Assembly (NCBI GenBank): GCA_041695045.1
Contig: JBGFRR010000128.1
Location: forward strand, 1-64,000
Direction: 5' to 3'
Length of the DNA: 64,000 nt
From: JBGFRR01 sp041695045
GTDB taxonomy: Bacteria; Bacteroidota; Ignavibacteria; UBA10030
Part shown: positions 31,949 to 40,776 of the stretch, piece by piece
How positions within the stretch are numbered: the stretch's first letter is position 1
Layout of the letters: every line of letters begins with the position of its first letter
Notes under the pieces: model-generated
What the model was told of the DNA's origin: nothing
Database searches by the model: none
What the model saw: the letters and a program-made list of their open reading frames with translations, nothing else
Position numbers and translations under genes: made by a program

Positions 31949-34823
31949 ATTTCAATCCCGTCACATCGGTCCACAAGAAGACGACCTCGCCGCCATGCTT
32001 GAAGTGGTCGGCTCGGAATCGCTCGACCAACTCATCGACGAAACAATCCCTCCGGAAATTAGGCTGAACGATCCGCTACAACTGCCGCCGGCGATGACGG
32101 AATATCAATACCTGCGCGCCATGAGGGAGCGGGCGATGAAGAATACCGTTCTCAAGTCGTACCTCGGCCAGGGTTACTACAACTGCATCGTGCCGAGCGT
32201 CATCCAGCGCAACGTTTTCGAAAACCCCGGCTGGTACACGCAGTACACACCGTATCAAGCGGAGATATCGCAGGGAAGGCTTGAAGCGCTTCTGAATTTC
32301 CAGACGATGGTAAGCGACCTGACCGGCATGGAGGTCGCCAACGCGTCGCTCTTAGATGAAGGGACGGCTGCCGCCGAAGCCATGGCGATGGCGTACACCA
32401 TCGTCAGCAAGCGACAGAACGGAACGCCCGCAACGAAATTCTTTGTGTCCCACCGATGCTTCCAGACGACGATTGATGTGGTGCTGACACGCGCTGAGCC
32501 GCTAGGGATCGATGTTGTGGTCGGTGATCATGAGAAAGCAGAGCTCGACGCCTCGTACTTTGGCGCGCTGCTGCAGTTTCCGACTGATGACGGCGAGGTG
32601 CTGGACTATCGTCCGTTTGTGCAGAAACTTCATGAGCTTGGCGGGATGATCGTTGTTGCCGCCGACCTCCTCTCGCTCGCGCTCCTGACGCCGCCGGGCG
32701 AATGGGGTGCGGATATCGTCGTGGGGAACAGCCAGCGTTTCGGCGTACCAATGGGGTACGGCGGGCCGCATGCCGCGTACTTTGCCACGCGCACGGAGCA
32801 TATCCGCTCAATGCCCGGCCGCATTATCGGTGTTTCGGTGGATGCACACGGGAACCGCGGCTACCGGATGACACTCCAAACGCGCGAGCAGCATATTCGT
32901 CGTGAAAAAGCGACGTCGAACATCTGCACGGCTCAGGCATTGTTAGCCATCATGGCCGGCATGTACGCTGTTTACCACGGCCCGAAAGGAGTTCGCGCCA
33001 TCGCCGAGCGCGTACATCGCATGGCCGCGACCCTTGAGGCTGAGCTTCAGCGGCTCGGCTACAAACAGCTGAACAGCGTTTTCTTCGACACGCTCCGCAT
33101 TGACGCAGGCGACGCTTCCGCCGCGGGCCGCATTCACAACCTCGCGCTCGAGGCCGGATACAACCTGCGCGCCATCCCGCCAAAGGCGGGACACATCGGC
33201 ATTGCGCTCGATGAGACAACGCTTGAGGAGGATATCGAAATACTCTTTAGCGTCTTCGCGAAGGCGAAAGGAGCGAGTGCTGTGGGAAAGGGAAACCACG
33301 CCGAGACGAACAACGCTTTCCCCGAGCCGTTCCGCCGTCGCTCACCATATCTCACGCATCCCGTCTTTTTGCGCTATCATTCCGAAACGGAGATGATGCG
33401 CTACATCAAGAGCCTTGAGAACAAAGACCTCTCACTGATGCATTCGATGATCCCCCTTGGCTCCTGCACGATGAAACTCAACGCCGCCACGGAGTTGATG
33501 CCCGTGAGTTGGCCGGAGTTTGCTCATTTGCATCCGTTTGCTCCCATCGAGCAGGCGCGTGGGTATCAGGAACTCTTCCGTGAGTTGGAGGAGTATCTGT
33601 GTGCGATGACAGGACTTGCGGGCGCTTCCCTGCAGCCGAATTCCGGTGCGCAGGGGGAGTTTACCGGCTTGCTTGTCATCCGCGCGTATTATGCCGACCG
33701 AGGAGAGAAGCAGCGTAACGTGGCACTCATCCCTTCTTCCGCACACGGCACGAATCCTGCCAGCGCAGTGATGGCCGGGATGCAGGTCGTGGTCGTGAAT
33801 TGCGATGACAGAGGGAACATCGATGTCGACGATTTGCGCGCGAAGGCTTCGGCACATCGCGATAGACTTGCTGCGCTCATGGTGACGTATCCGTCAACAT
33901 TCGGAATTTATGAAGAGCACATCAAAGAGGTCTGCGCCGTTGTCCATGAGTACGGCGGGCAGGTCTATATGGATGGCGCAAACCTCAACGCGCAGGTTGG
34001 GCTGTCGAATGCGGGCGTCATCGGTGCGGATGTTTGCCACATCAATCTTCACAAGACGTTCAGTATTCCTCATGGCGGCGGCGGTCCGGGTATGGGACCC
34101 ATCTGCGTCGCAGAGCATCTTGTCCCGTTTCTGCCGGGTCATTCTGCGGTGAAGGGGCAAAGCGGCAAAGCGATTCGCGCGGTCGCGTCGGCCCCGTGGT
34201 CGAGTGCCAGTATTCTGCCCATCTCGTACGGCTACATCCGGTTGCTTGGCGCTGAAGGATGCACCGAGGCAAGCCGCTATGCCATCCTCAACGCAAACTA
34301 TCTGAAACGGAAACTCGAGACACACTATCCCGTGCTGTATGAAGGAAGGAACGGCCGCGTGGCGCACGAGTTCATTCTCAACACGAAGCAGTTTAAGGAC
34401 GCGGCAGGAGTTGATGTTGAAGACATCGCCAAACGGTTGATGGATTACGGCTTTCACGCACCGACCGTCTCGTTCCCTGTTGCGGGAACGTTGATGATCG
34501 AACCGACGGAAAGCGAGTCGAAGGAAGAACTCGACCGCTTTGCCGACGCGTTGATTGCCATCCGCAGCGAAATCCAAGAAATCATCGACGGCGTGGCTGA
34601 CCGGAACGATAACGTCCTCAAAAACGCTCCACACACCGCGCAGGCGATTGCCGTCGATGCCTGGACGCATCCCTACGGCCGTGAGAAGGCGGCGTATCCG
34701 CTGCCGTTCGTGCGGGAGCGGAAATTCTGGCCGCCGGTGGGGAGAATCAACAACACGTACGGCGATCGCAACATCATCTGTACCTGTCCACCCCTCGAAG
34801 CATACGCCGAGGAAACTGCCTGA
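31938..34823 (+). CDS. gcvP: Glycine dehydrogenase (decarboxylating), P protein
   Basis: This 961-residue PLP enzyme is the single-chain form, with both halves (GcvPA-like and GcvPB-like) fused. It decarboxylates glycine in the glycine cleavage system. It begins SRHIGPQEDDLAAMLEVVG, and the PLP lysine is in HINLHKTFSIPHGGGGPGMG. Other landmarks are GYYNCIVPSVIQRNV, NPGWYTQYTPYQAEISQGRL and HSMIPLGSCTMKLNAATELM. It starts inside the end of rnc (11-base overlap), which suggests translational coupling. The partners gcvT, gcvH and lpd are not in the window, and there is no room for a glycine riboswitch upstream. Confidence 0.96.
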   Translation: MNAEFQSRHIGPQEDDLAAMLEVVGSESLDQLIDETIPPEIRLNDPLQLPPAMTEYQYLRAMRERAMKNTVLKSYLGQGYYNCIVPSVIQRNVFENPGWYTQYTPYQAEISQGRLEALLNFQTMVSDLTGMEVANASLLDEGTAAAEAMAMAYTIVSKRQNGTPATKFFVSHRCFQTTIDVVLTRAEPLGIDVVVGDHEKAELDASYFGALLQFPTDDGEVLDYRPFVQKLHELGGMIVVAADLLSLALLTPPGEWGADIVVGNSQRFGVPMGYGGPHAAYFATRTEHIRSMPGRIIGVSVDAHGNRGYRMTLQTREQHIRREKATSNICTAQALLAIMAGMYAVYHGPKGVRAIAERVHRMAATLEAELQRLGYKQLNSVFFDTLRIDAGDASAAGRIHNLALEAGYNLRAIPPKAGHIGIALDETTLEEDIEILFSVFAKAKGASAVGKGNHAETNNAFPEPFRRRSPYLTHPVFLRYHSETEMMRYIKSLENKDLSLMHSMIPLGSCTMKLNAATELMPVSWPEFAHLHPFAPIEQARGYQELFRELEEYLCAMTGLAGASLQPNSGAQGEFTGLLVIRAYYADRGEKQRNVALIPSSAHGTNPASAVMAGMQVVVVNCDDRGNIDVDDLRAKASAHRDRLAALMVTYPSTFGIYEEHIKEVCAVVHEYGGQVYMDGANLNAQVGLSNAGVIGADVCHINLHKTFSIPHGGGGPGMGPICVAEHLVPFLPGHSAVKGQSGKAIRAVASAPWSSASILPISYGYIRLLGAEGCTEASRYAILNANYLKRKLETHYPVLYEGRNGRVAHEFILNTKQFKDAAGVDVEDIAKRLMDYGFHAPTVSFPVAGTLMIEPTESESKEELDRFADALIAIRSEIQEIIDGVADRNDNVLKNAPHTAQAIAVDAWTHPYGREKAAYPLPFVRERKFWPPVGRINNTYGDRNIICTCPPLEAYAEETA

Positions 34824-34848
34824 ATCCGCCGAAGGCGGAGAAGCAACC

Positions 34849-35286
34849 ATGCCGGTCGAACGCGACGACATCCTCCGAGAAATTCTCGCCAATGCGAAGA
34901 CCATTGCAGTTGTCGGCGCCTCACAGAAACCGTGGCGGGACAGCAACAGCATCGCGCAGTTCTTGATGAATCGCGGGTACGCGGTCTTTCCGGTCAACCC
35001 GAAGTACGATGAAGTCCTCGGGGTCAAGTGCTACGCGTCGTTGCGTGATGTTCCCGAACAGATCGATATTGTCGATGTGTTTCGCCAGTCCGATGCTGTT
35101 CCCGAGATTGTCGATGAAGCCCTTGCTGTCGGTGCGAAGACGCTCTGGCTTCAGCTCGGTGTTGTCCATGAAGAAGCGGCTCGCCGCGCCGAACAGGCGG
35201 GATTGAACGTGGTGATGGACCATTGCATTGCTGTTGCCTATCGTCGGTTGATGAACCGTTCACAGGCAGTGGGGAAGGGGACGTGA
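34849..35286 (+). CDS. CoA-binding protein (YccU-like)
   Basis: This 145-residue single-domain Rossmann protein has the CoA-binding loop TIAVVGASQKPWRDSN and a second half with VDVFRQSD, KTLWLQLGV and NVVMDHCIAV. The residues match the succinyl-CoA-ligase-like CoA_binding_2 family. The role in cells is unknown. ATG 34849 is preceded by a small CCGCC/GGCGG palindrome; longer frames upstream overlap gcvP. The Omp85-like gene starts 10 bases downstream. Confidence 0.87.
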   Translation: MPVERDDILREILANAKTIAVVGASQKPWRDSNSIAQFLMNRGYAVFPVNPKYDEVLGVKCYASLRDVPEQIDIVDVFRQSDAVPEIVDEALAVGAKTLWLQLGVVHEEAARRAEQAGLNVVMDHCIAVAYRRLMNRSQAVGKGT

Positions 35287-35296
35287 TCGAAGAGAC

Positions 35297-36589
35297 GTGA
35301 GAGGCTTGTTCGTTCATATTCTCTTATTGGCGGCGATGAGGCTGTCGATTGCGCAAGAGGTGCCGGAAGAGCGCTTGATCGTGCATGAGGTTGTTGTAAC
35401 CGGCAACGAAGTGACGAAAGACTACATCATCCTGCGCGAGATGAAGCTCAGGCCTGGCGTGGAAGTGACACCCGAAGTCCTTGAGCATGACCAGAAACGC
35501 ATCTACAGTTTGGGTCTCTTCAACAAGGTGGATGTTGCCGTGCGCGAGGAGAGCGCAAAGGCGACAGTTGTCGTGACGGTCGATGAGCGGTGGTATTTCT
35601 TCCCGTTTCCTGTCTTCGGGTTCCGGTTCCGTGACCCGAAAAATATTTACTACGGTGTAGGCGTCCTGCACAATAACGTGCGCGGGCGAAACGAGAAACT
35701 CTTTGCCTCGTTTGCCCTCGGTTTCGACCGGTGGGTACAGGTCGTCTATCAAAACCCGAAGCTCACGGACGGTAATGATATTTTCTTCCGCGGTCAAGTC
35801 ATGTACGCCAAGGTACACAATCTCAGCCGGACCAACGGGATGTACAATCAGATCAATTTCAAATCCAGCCTCATGGTCGGAAAGCGTTACGGTCTGTATC
35901 AGACTCTGCTCGGATGGATAGACTACGACGTCTGGACCATCTCCAACCCCGGCCTTCAACGCACCGTCTCTCCCGACGGACAGGACGCGTTCTTCACCCT
36001 CGGCGCCAATTATATGTTTGATTCACGAGACGTGCGCGAGTATCCGACCGGCGGTGCGTTTGTGAGTCTCTCAGCGCGCAAGCATGGATTCGGTGAATCG
36101 GACATGGATCTCTTCCGCTACGGCTACGATGCGCGGGTGTTTGTGCCGCTCATGGATGGTGTTACGTTGGCAACGCGGTCGTTTGCGAGCTTCATCAGCG
36201 GCGGGATTGTTCCGACGTACCGCAATGTCTACTTCGGTTACGACGAACGCATTCGCGGACATTTCCACACCGTGCTCGAAGGAGAAAATATCTTCGGCCT
36301 TAGCTCTGAAGTTCGGATCCCGCTTCTGCATCCTCGTTATTATCAACTTCCTTTCGAATTCATCATCCCTCAGTTCAGAACGCTCCGGTACGGCTTATAT
36401 GCGGGAGTGTTTTTCGATGCTGGAAAGATATGGTATCGCAGTTCCTCATTCGGAAACGTACCCTGGTATGCCGGATACGGCGGCGGGCTGCACATTCTGT
36501 TGCCCTACAGTATGGTCGTCCGCACGGAATACGGGATCAGTCTTGAGGGGAAGGGGGAGTTCATTCTCGACTTTGGCGTGTCGTTTTAA
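35297..36589 (+). CDS. BamA/TamA-family outer-membrane protein with one POTRA domain
   Basis: This 430-residue protein has a signal peptide (ends about residue 19, LSIAQ), one POTRA-type domain (IVHEVVVTGNEVTKDYIILR then KRIYSLGLFNKVDVAV) and a C-terminal beta-barrel. The barrel carries the DSRD motif (NYMFDSRDVREYPTGG), the YGYDARVFVPL segment and ends in a strand with terminal aromatic residue (FILDFGVSF). BamA itself has five POTRAs and about 800 residues, so this is a short paralogue of the kind linked to surface transport or lipid handling. The start is GTG 35297. rsmE follows directly after 2 bases. Confidence 0.8.
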   Translation: MRGLFVHILLLAAMRLSIAQEVPEERLIVHEVVVTGNEVTKDYIILREMKLRPGVEVTPEVLEHDQKRIYSLGLFNKVDVAVREESAKATVVVTVDERWYFFPFPVFGFRFRDPKNIYYGVGVLHNNVRGRNEKLFASFALGFDRWVQVVYQNPKLTDGNDIFFRGQVMYAKVHNLSRTNGMYNQINFKSSLMVGKRYGLYQTLLGWIDYDVWTISNPGLQRTVSPDGQDAFFTLGANYMFDSRDVREYPTGGAFVSLSARKHGFGESDMDLFRYGYDARVFVPLMDGVTLATRSFASFISGGIVPTYRNVYFGYDERIRGHFHTVLEGENIFGLSSEVRIPLLHPRYYQLPFEFIIPQFRTLRYGLYAGVFFDAGKIWYRSSSFGNVPWYAGYGGGLHILLPYSMVVRTEYGISLEGKGEFILDFGVSF

Positions 36590-36591
36590 GT

Positions 36592-37308
36592 ATGGATTAC
36601 TTCTACGTCGACTCGAAGAACATCCACGGCACAACGTTGCTCATTATGGATGATGAGTTCAAGCATCTCGCGCGTGTCCTGCGGAAGAACGTAGGGGAGC
36701 ACATTCGCGTTACCGATGGGAACGACCGCATGTTCACGGCAATCATCCGGTCGTTCGACCATGATGCGGCTGAGTGCGAGATTGTGGAAACGCGAACGCG
36801 CGTCAACGAACCGACGGTCGATATAACGGTTGCGATGTCGTTGCTCAAGAATCCCGGACGGATGGATTTCTTCGTCGAGAAGGCGACCGAGTTTGGCGCA
36901 CGGACGGTCATTCCCCTGCTCTGTGAACGGACGATTCCGCAGCGGGAAAAACACAGCAGGCTCGAAAGCATTGCTCTTGCGGCGATGAAACAATGCGGAC
37001 GCTCGTACCGGCCGCGCATCTTTGTGCTCACGCAATTTGAAACGCTCGTGAGAAACTCGGCCGCCTACGACGTGAAGCTCATTCCCCACGAACAAACTGA
37101 GCAATCGCAGTTTATCGGCACGGTGCTGCGCCACCACCCCTCGGCGCGGTCGGTGCTCATCGTCATCGGACCGGAAGGGGGCTTCACGAACGACGAGCTT
37201 GCTCTCGCTTCGGCAAACGGCTTTGTGCCGATCTCCCTGGGCGCCCGACGTTTGCGCTCGGAATCCGCAGGACTGTACGCGCTCGCATGGCTGGGTGGTG
37301 GGTGGTAG
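36592..37308 (+). CDS. rsmE: 16S rRNA (uracil1498-N3)-methyltransferase
   Basis: This 238-residue SPOUT methyltransferase has a PUA-like N-terminal domain (EFKHLARVLRKNVGEHIRVT) and a C-terminal trefoil-knot SAM site (IVIGPEGGFTNDELALA, LGARRLRSESAGLYAL). The last few residues (LGGGW) run into GGTGGTGGGTGGT-type sequence, perhaps slightly altered by a nearby repeat. The gene is followed by a repeat-filled gap. Confidence 0.93.
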   Translation: MDYFYVDSKNIHGTTLLIMDDEFKHLARVLRKNVGEHIRVTDGNDRMFTAIIRSFDHDAAECEIVETRTRVNEPTVDITVAMSLLKNPGRMDFFVEKATEFGARTVIPLLCERTIPQREKHSRLESIALAAMKQCGRSYRPRIFVLTQFETLVRNSAAYDVKLIPHEQTEQSQFIGTVLRHHPSARSVLIVIGPEGGFTNDELALASANGFVPISLGARRLRSESAGLYALAWLGGGW

Positions 37309-37525
37309 GGGCAAGGGGCGGGAGGTCAGCTTGCTCGCCGAAGTGTTTTTTAACGTAGGCGGGAGATCAACCCGTCGTGGCGCTAAGGCGCCCACAGTTG
37401 TTCGGGAGTGCCCCGCTCTAAAAACGAGCGGGACAGGCAACTCCCTCACAACTTTTAGAGTGAGCCTCTGGCTCAAGTCTATGGCTGAGTAATCCCGAGG
37501 ATAGACTGAAGAAGAGAAGAAGACT
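37309..37525. repeat. Repeat-bearing gap with dispersed 53-bp repeat, copy B
   Basis: No gene is present. The 53-bp repeat copy B lies at 37400-37452 (GTTCGGGAGT...CTCACAAC), about 87 percent identical to 11271-11323. Smaller hairpins include TGGCGC/GCGCCA-like arms near 37379-37396 and GAGCC/GGCTC near 37463-37475. No clear promoter for trkA was found. Confidence 0.65.
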
Positions 37526-38866
37526 ATGAAAATCATCATCGTTGGAGCAGGAGAGGTTGGATTTCATCTTGCGAAGATTCTCTCGCAGGAGAAGCACGAC
37601 ATTATCGTCATCGATAGGGATGCAGAACGCATCGGACGCGTCAATGAAGCGCTGGATGTGATGACGGTTGTCGGAAGCGGCAGTCAGCTCAGTTGCTTGG
37701 AGCGCGTGGGAGTGAAGGACGCGGACATGCTGATCGCCGTCACGTCCATCGACGAAGTCAATCTCACCTGTTGCTTATTAGCACACAAGTTGGGGGCGAA
37801 GAAGATCATCGCCCGCGTCAACGACCCGGAGTTTCTTTCCGCCGAAAGCCCGTTGTTCCCCGAAGATTTCGGCATCGACCTCGTGATCTATCCCGAAGGG
37901 CTGGCGGCGCAAGAGATTGTCCGCCTTATCCGTCGTTCTGCCGCAACCGATGTGTTGGAGTTTGCCGAGGGACGCATCCAGCTGATCGGTATCCGCGTGG
38001 ATGACGGCAGTCCTCTCATCAACCGCAAGCTGCGTGATATCGTTGCAGGGTATCGGGAAGTACCGTTCCGCGCTGTTGCGATCCATCGCGGTATTCGCAC
38101 GATCATCCCAACCGGCGACGATGTGTTCCGCAAGGGTGATCAGGCATTTGTAATCTCGAAGGTAGAGCGTGTTCAGGAGATGCTGAGAATCTCGGGGAAG
38201 GACACAACGACCTTCGAGCGCGTGATGATCCTCGGCGGCGGACGAATCGGTCAACACGTGGCGGAAGAATTGCAGAGCGAAATGTCCGTCAAGCTCATCG
38301 AATCCAGCAAAGAAACCTCCCAGCGGCTTGCCGATACGCTCCGCAAGACGATGGTGATCCAGGGGGAAGGGAAGGACCTCGACCTCCTTGCCACCGAGGG
38401 CATCATGGATATGGATGCCTACATTGCGACGACACGCGACGAAGAAGACAATATTATTTCTTGCCTCATGGCGAAGCATCTCGGCGTGAAGAAGACCGTG
38501 GCGCACGTGGAGCGGCTCGACTACATTCCACTTGCCAATACAATCGGCATCGATGCGCTCGTGAACAAGAAGCTTTCGGCTGCGAACGCGATTCTCAAGT
38601 TCATCCGGAAGGGCGAGGTCGTTTCGGTGGCCACGCTCCACGGCGTTGAGGCGGAGGTGATCGAAATGGTTGCGCAGCAGGGGTCGGCGGTAACAAAGAA
38701 GCCGTTGCGCGAGCTGAAATTCCCGGAAGGCGCCATCATCGGTTGCGTCATTCATAACGGAAGCGTCACGATACCCATCGGCGCAACGCGCATCAATCCG
38801 CATGACCGCGTTGTTGTGTTCACACTGCCGAAAGCGATTAAGGAAGTTGAACGGTTCTTCAGCTAA
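37526..38866 (+). CDS. trkA: Trk potassium uptake regulator TrkA
   Basis: This 446-residue cytosolic protein has two RCK-N/RCK-C units. The first NAD-binding loop is KIIIVGAGEVGFHLAKILSQ and the second VMILGGGRIGQHVAEEL, each followed by an aspartate or glutamate at the strand end (VIDRD, LIESS). RCK-C domains are at about 140-220 and 365-446. TrkA gates the TrkH channel by nucleotide binding; trkH starts 3 bases after the stop, giving a two-gene operon. Confidence 0.95.
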   Translation: MKIIIVGAGEVGFHLAKILSQEKHDIIVIDRDAERIGRVNEALDVMTVVGSGSQLSCLERVGVKDADMLIAVTSIDEVNLTCCLLAHKLGAKKIIARVNDPEFLSAESPLFPEDFGIDLVIYPEGLAAQEIVRLIRRSAATDVLEFAEGRIQLIGIRVDDGSPLINRKLRDIVAGYREVPFRAVAIHRGIRTIIPTGDDVFRKGDQAFVISKVERVQEMLRISGKDTTTFERVMILGGGRIGQHVAEELQSEMSVKLIESSKETSQRLADTLRKTMVIQGEGKDLDLLATEGIMDMDAYIATTRDEEDNIISCLMAKHLGVKKTVAHVERLDYIPLANTIGIDALVNKKLSAANAILKFIRKGEVVSVATLHGVEAEVIEMVAQQGSAVTKKPLRELKFPEGAIIGCVIHNGSVTIPIGATRINPHDRVVVFTLPKAIKEVERFFS

Positions 38867-38869
38867 GGT

Positions 38870-40321
38870 ATGCGCCTCGTCCCCGTTCTCAGCGTTATCG
38901 GTTTTCTTCTCTGCGCTGTCGGAGCAGCAATGCTCTCAGCGCTGGCATTTTCGTGGTACTATGATGGACCGGATTTCCAGCCGATCCTTCTCTCAGGGCT
39001 CATTACGATTGCCGTTGGCATGTTCTTGCTTCTGTTTATGAGACGACTCGACGGGGGCGAACTCCGAGTGCGGGAAGGATTTGCCGTCGTCACGTTCGGG
39101 TGGATGATTGTTCCGCTCTTCGGTTGTCTCCCGTTCCTGCTCTCCGGCACGATTCCCTCGTTCACCGACGCTTACTTTGAGACGATTTCGGGCTTTACGA
39201 CCACCGGTGCTTCCATTGTTCCCGCCGTTGAAGCATTGCCTCATGGACTCCTCTATTGGCGCTCACTGACGCATTGGTTGGGCGGGATGGGCATCATCGT
39301 GCTCTCGATTGCCATCCTGCCGTTGCTCGGAATCGGCGGCATGCAGTTGTTTCGTGCTGAAGTAGCCGGCCCAATGAAAGACAAGCTTACTCCCCGGGTT
39401 GCCGAAACAGCGAGACTCCTCTGGGGGCTGTACGTTCTCTTGACGGCAGCACAAACGGCGCTTCTTATGGTGGGTGGAATGTCTTTTTTTGACGCTCTCT
39501 GCCATTCGTTTGCCACGATTTCCACCGGAGGGTTTTCAACGAAGAACGCGAGCCTCGCTTCATTTGATTCAGCGTACTTCGACTGGGTTGTGGTCGTGTT
39601 TATGTTCTTGGGGGGGACGAACTTCGCACTGCACTATGCTGCGCTCAAAGGGGACGTCAGGAGCTACTTCAAGGACAACGAGTTCGTGTTCTTCTCGGTG
39701 AGTGTACTCGTTGCCATCGCACTTGTTACCATCGCGATAGCCGGGGATACCTATGCTGGCGACCTGCTCCGCGCTGTCCGGTTTGCCGCGTTCAACGTCG
39801 TCTCGGTCATGACGTGCACCGGGTTTGCCAATGCGGACTTCGCCGTCTGGGCTCCACTGGCACAAATCGTTCTCTTCTTGGCGATGTTCCCGGGCGCTTC
39901 AGCAGGCTCGACCGGAGGCGGCATGAAGCATATCCGGGTCCTGTTGTTGTTGAAAACTGCTCTGAATGAACTGAAGAAACTTGTCCATCCCCGAGCGGTC
40001 GTCCCGATTCGATTCAACGGCAGGATGGTGGAAGTGGAAGTCCTCTTCACTATTGGCGGCTTCCTCATTCTCTACCTTGTGACGTTTTCGACGGCATCGA
40101 TCATCATAACATCGACGGGGCTGGATATTGTGACGTCCATGAGCGCTGTGGCTTCTTCGATGGCAAACATCGGACCCGGCCTCGGCTCCGTTGGCCCCAT
40201 GGCTAGCTACGCTCACCTAACCGACTTTGCCAAGTGGATCCTCAGCGCCTGCATGCTCCTCGGACGTCTTGAGATTTTTACTGTCTTCGTCCTCCTCAGC
40301 TCTGCGTTTTGGAAGAAATAG
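38870..40321 (+). CDS. trkH: Trk potassium uptake channel TrkH
   Basis: This 483-residue membrane protein has four pore loops of the K-channel type. Selectivity-filter-like segments are TTTGASIVPAVEALP, FATISTGGFSTKNAS, VMTCTGFANADFAVW and SSMANIGPGLGSVGPM. About eight to ten membrane helices surround them. It follows trkA directly, so the complete uptake system is encoded here. Confidence 0.95.
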   Translation: MRLVPVLSVIGFLLCAVGAAMLSALAFSWYYDGPDFQPILLSGLITIAVGMFLLLFMRRLDGGELRVREGFAVVTFGWMIVPLFGCLPFLLSGTIPSFTDAYFETISGFTTTGASIVPAVEALPHGLLYWRSLTHWLGGMGIIVLSIAILPLLGIGGMQLFRAEVAGPMKDKLTPRVAETARLLWGLYVLLTAAQTALLMVGGMSFFDALCHSFATISTGGFSTKNASLASFDSAYFDWVVVVFMFLGGTNFALHYAALKGDVRSYFKDNEFVFFSVSVLVAIALVTIAIAGDTYAGDLLRAVRFAAFNVVSVMTCTGFANADFAVWAPLAQIVLFLAMFPGASAGSTGGGMKHIRVLLLLKTALNELKKLVHPRAVVPIRFNGRMVEVEVLFTIGGFLILYLVTFSTASIIITSTGLDIVTSMSAVASSMANIGPGLGSVGPMASYAHLTDFAKWILSACMLLGRLEIFTVFVLLSSAFWKK

Positions 40322-40776
40322 CCCTCTTTATTTCCTCACACCAGCGACGGCTTTCGGGGGCGTTTGTCAAGCCTCTCTCTTAACAATTTCTTAACACTGT
40401 GCCCTTCCTGCATAACACACTCCTCGTTCGTGTGTTACTCACGCACTCCCTCTTCAGTGCGGTATATAAAGAGAAAGTAGACCCACCTATTTCATTCTGC
40501 GCTGACGCAACACCGTCTCCGGCGGTGTTTTTCTTTTCTGCGCCACTTCACGATTTCTTAACATTCAGTCCTTCCACCGTTAACACACGCGTCTATATTT
40601 GGTGCTGTGTACGGAGTGAGTGTATGGGCGATTCCCCTCCGCTGGGTTCCGAGCGTAGGGGCGATTCATGTCGAAGATCCCGCCGAAGGCGGGGAATCGC
40701 CCTTTCACAAAAAGGTAACGTCCGCATGAAGTTCACTTCACAGTCCGCCTGTATATTGCGGCAAGGAGAAGAAGTC
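40322..40776. other. 455-base gap with terminator and inverted repeat
   Basis: No convincing gene is present; a long open frame that runs into the TonB receptor from 40399 has no family similarity before 40777. A terminator-like hairpin AACACCG/CGGTGTT (40509-40515 and 40523-40529) with a T-run is seen. A perfect 12-bp inverted repeat GGGCGATTCCCC (40626-40637) and GGGGAATCGCCC (40691-40702) encloses a related GGGGCGATTC and a small CCCGCC/GGCGGG hairpin. Promoter elements are unclear; TATATTTG (about 40591) fits the Bacteroidetes -7 box but lacks a proper -33 TTTG. Confidence 0.5.
40509..40537 (+). terminator. Rho-independent terminator candidate downstream of trkH
   Basis: The stem AACACCG (40509-40515) with CGGTGTT (40523-40529) and loop TCTCCGG is followed by TTTCTTTT. 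It is 188 bases after trkH, so it may end the trk transcript or a small RNA. Confidence 0.55.

Noticed and set aside
33894..35027. Minus-strand frame of 377 codons over gcvP
   Set aside because: It opposes the PLP-binding half of gcvP and shows no family pattern.
40585..40600. Bacteroidetes-type promoter TATATTTG before the TonB receptor
   Set aside because: The -33 TTTG is missing at the required distance.
40399..40776. N-terminal extension of the TonB receptor
   Set aside because: The extra residues have no similarity and no signal peptide. AAGGAG and ATG at 40777 give a proper signal sequence.
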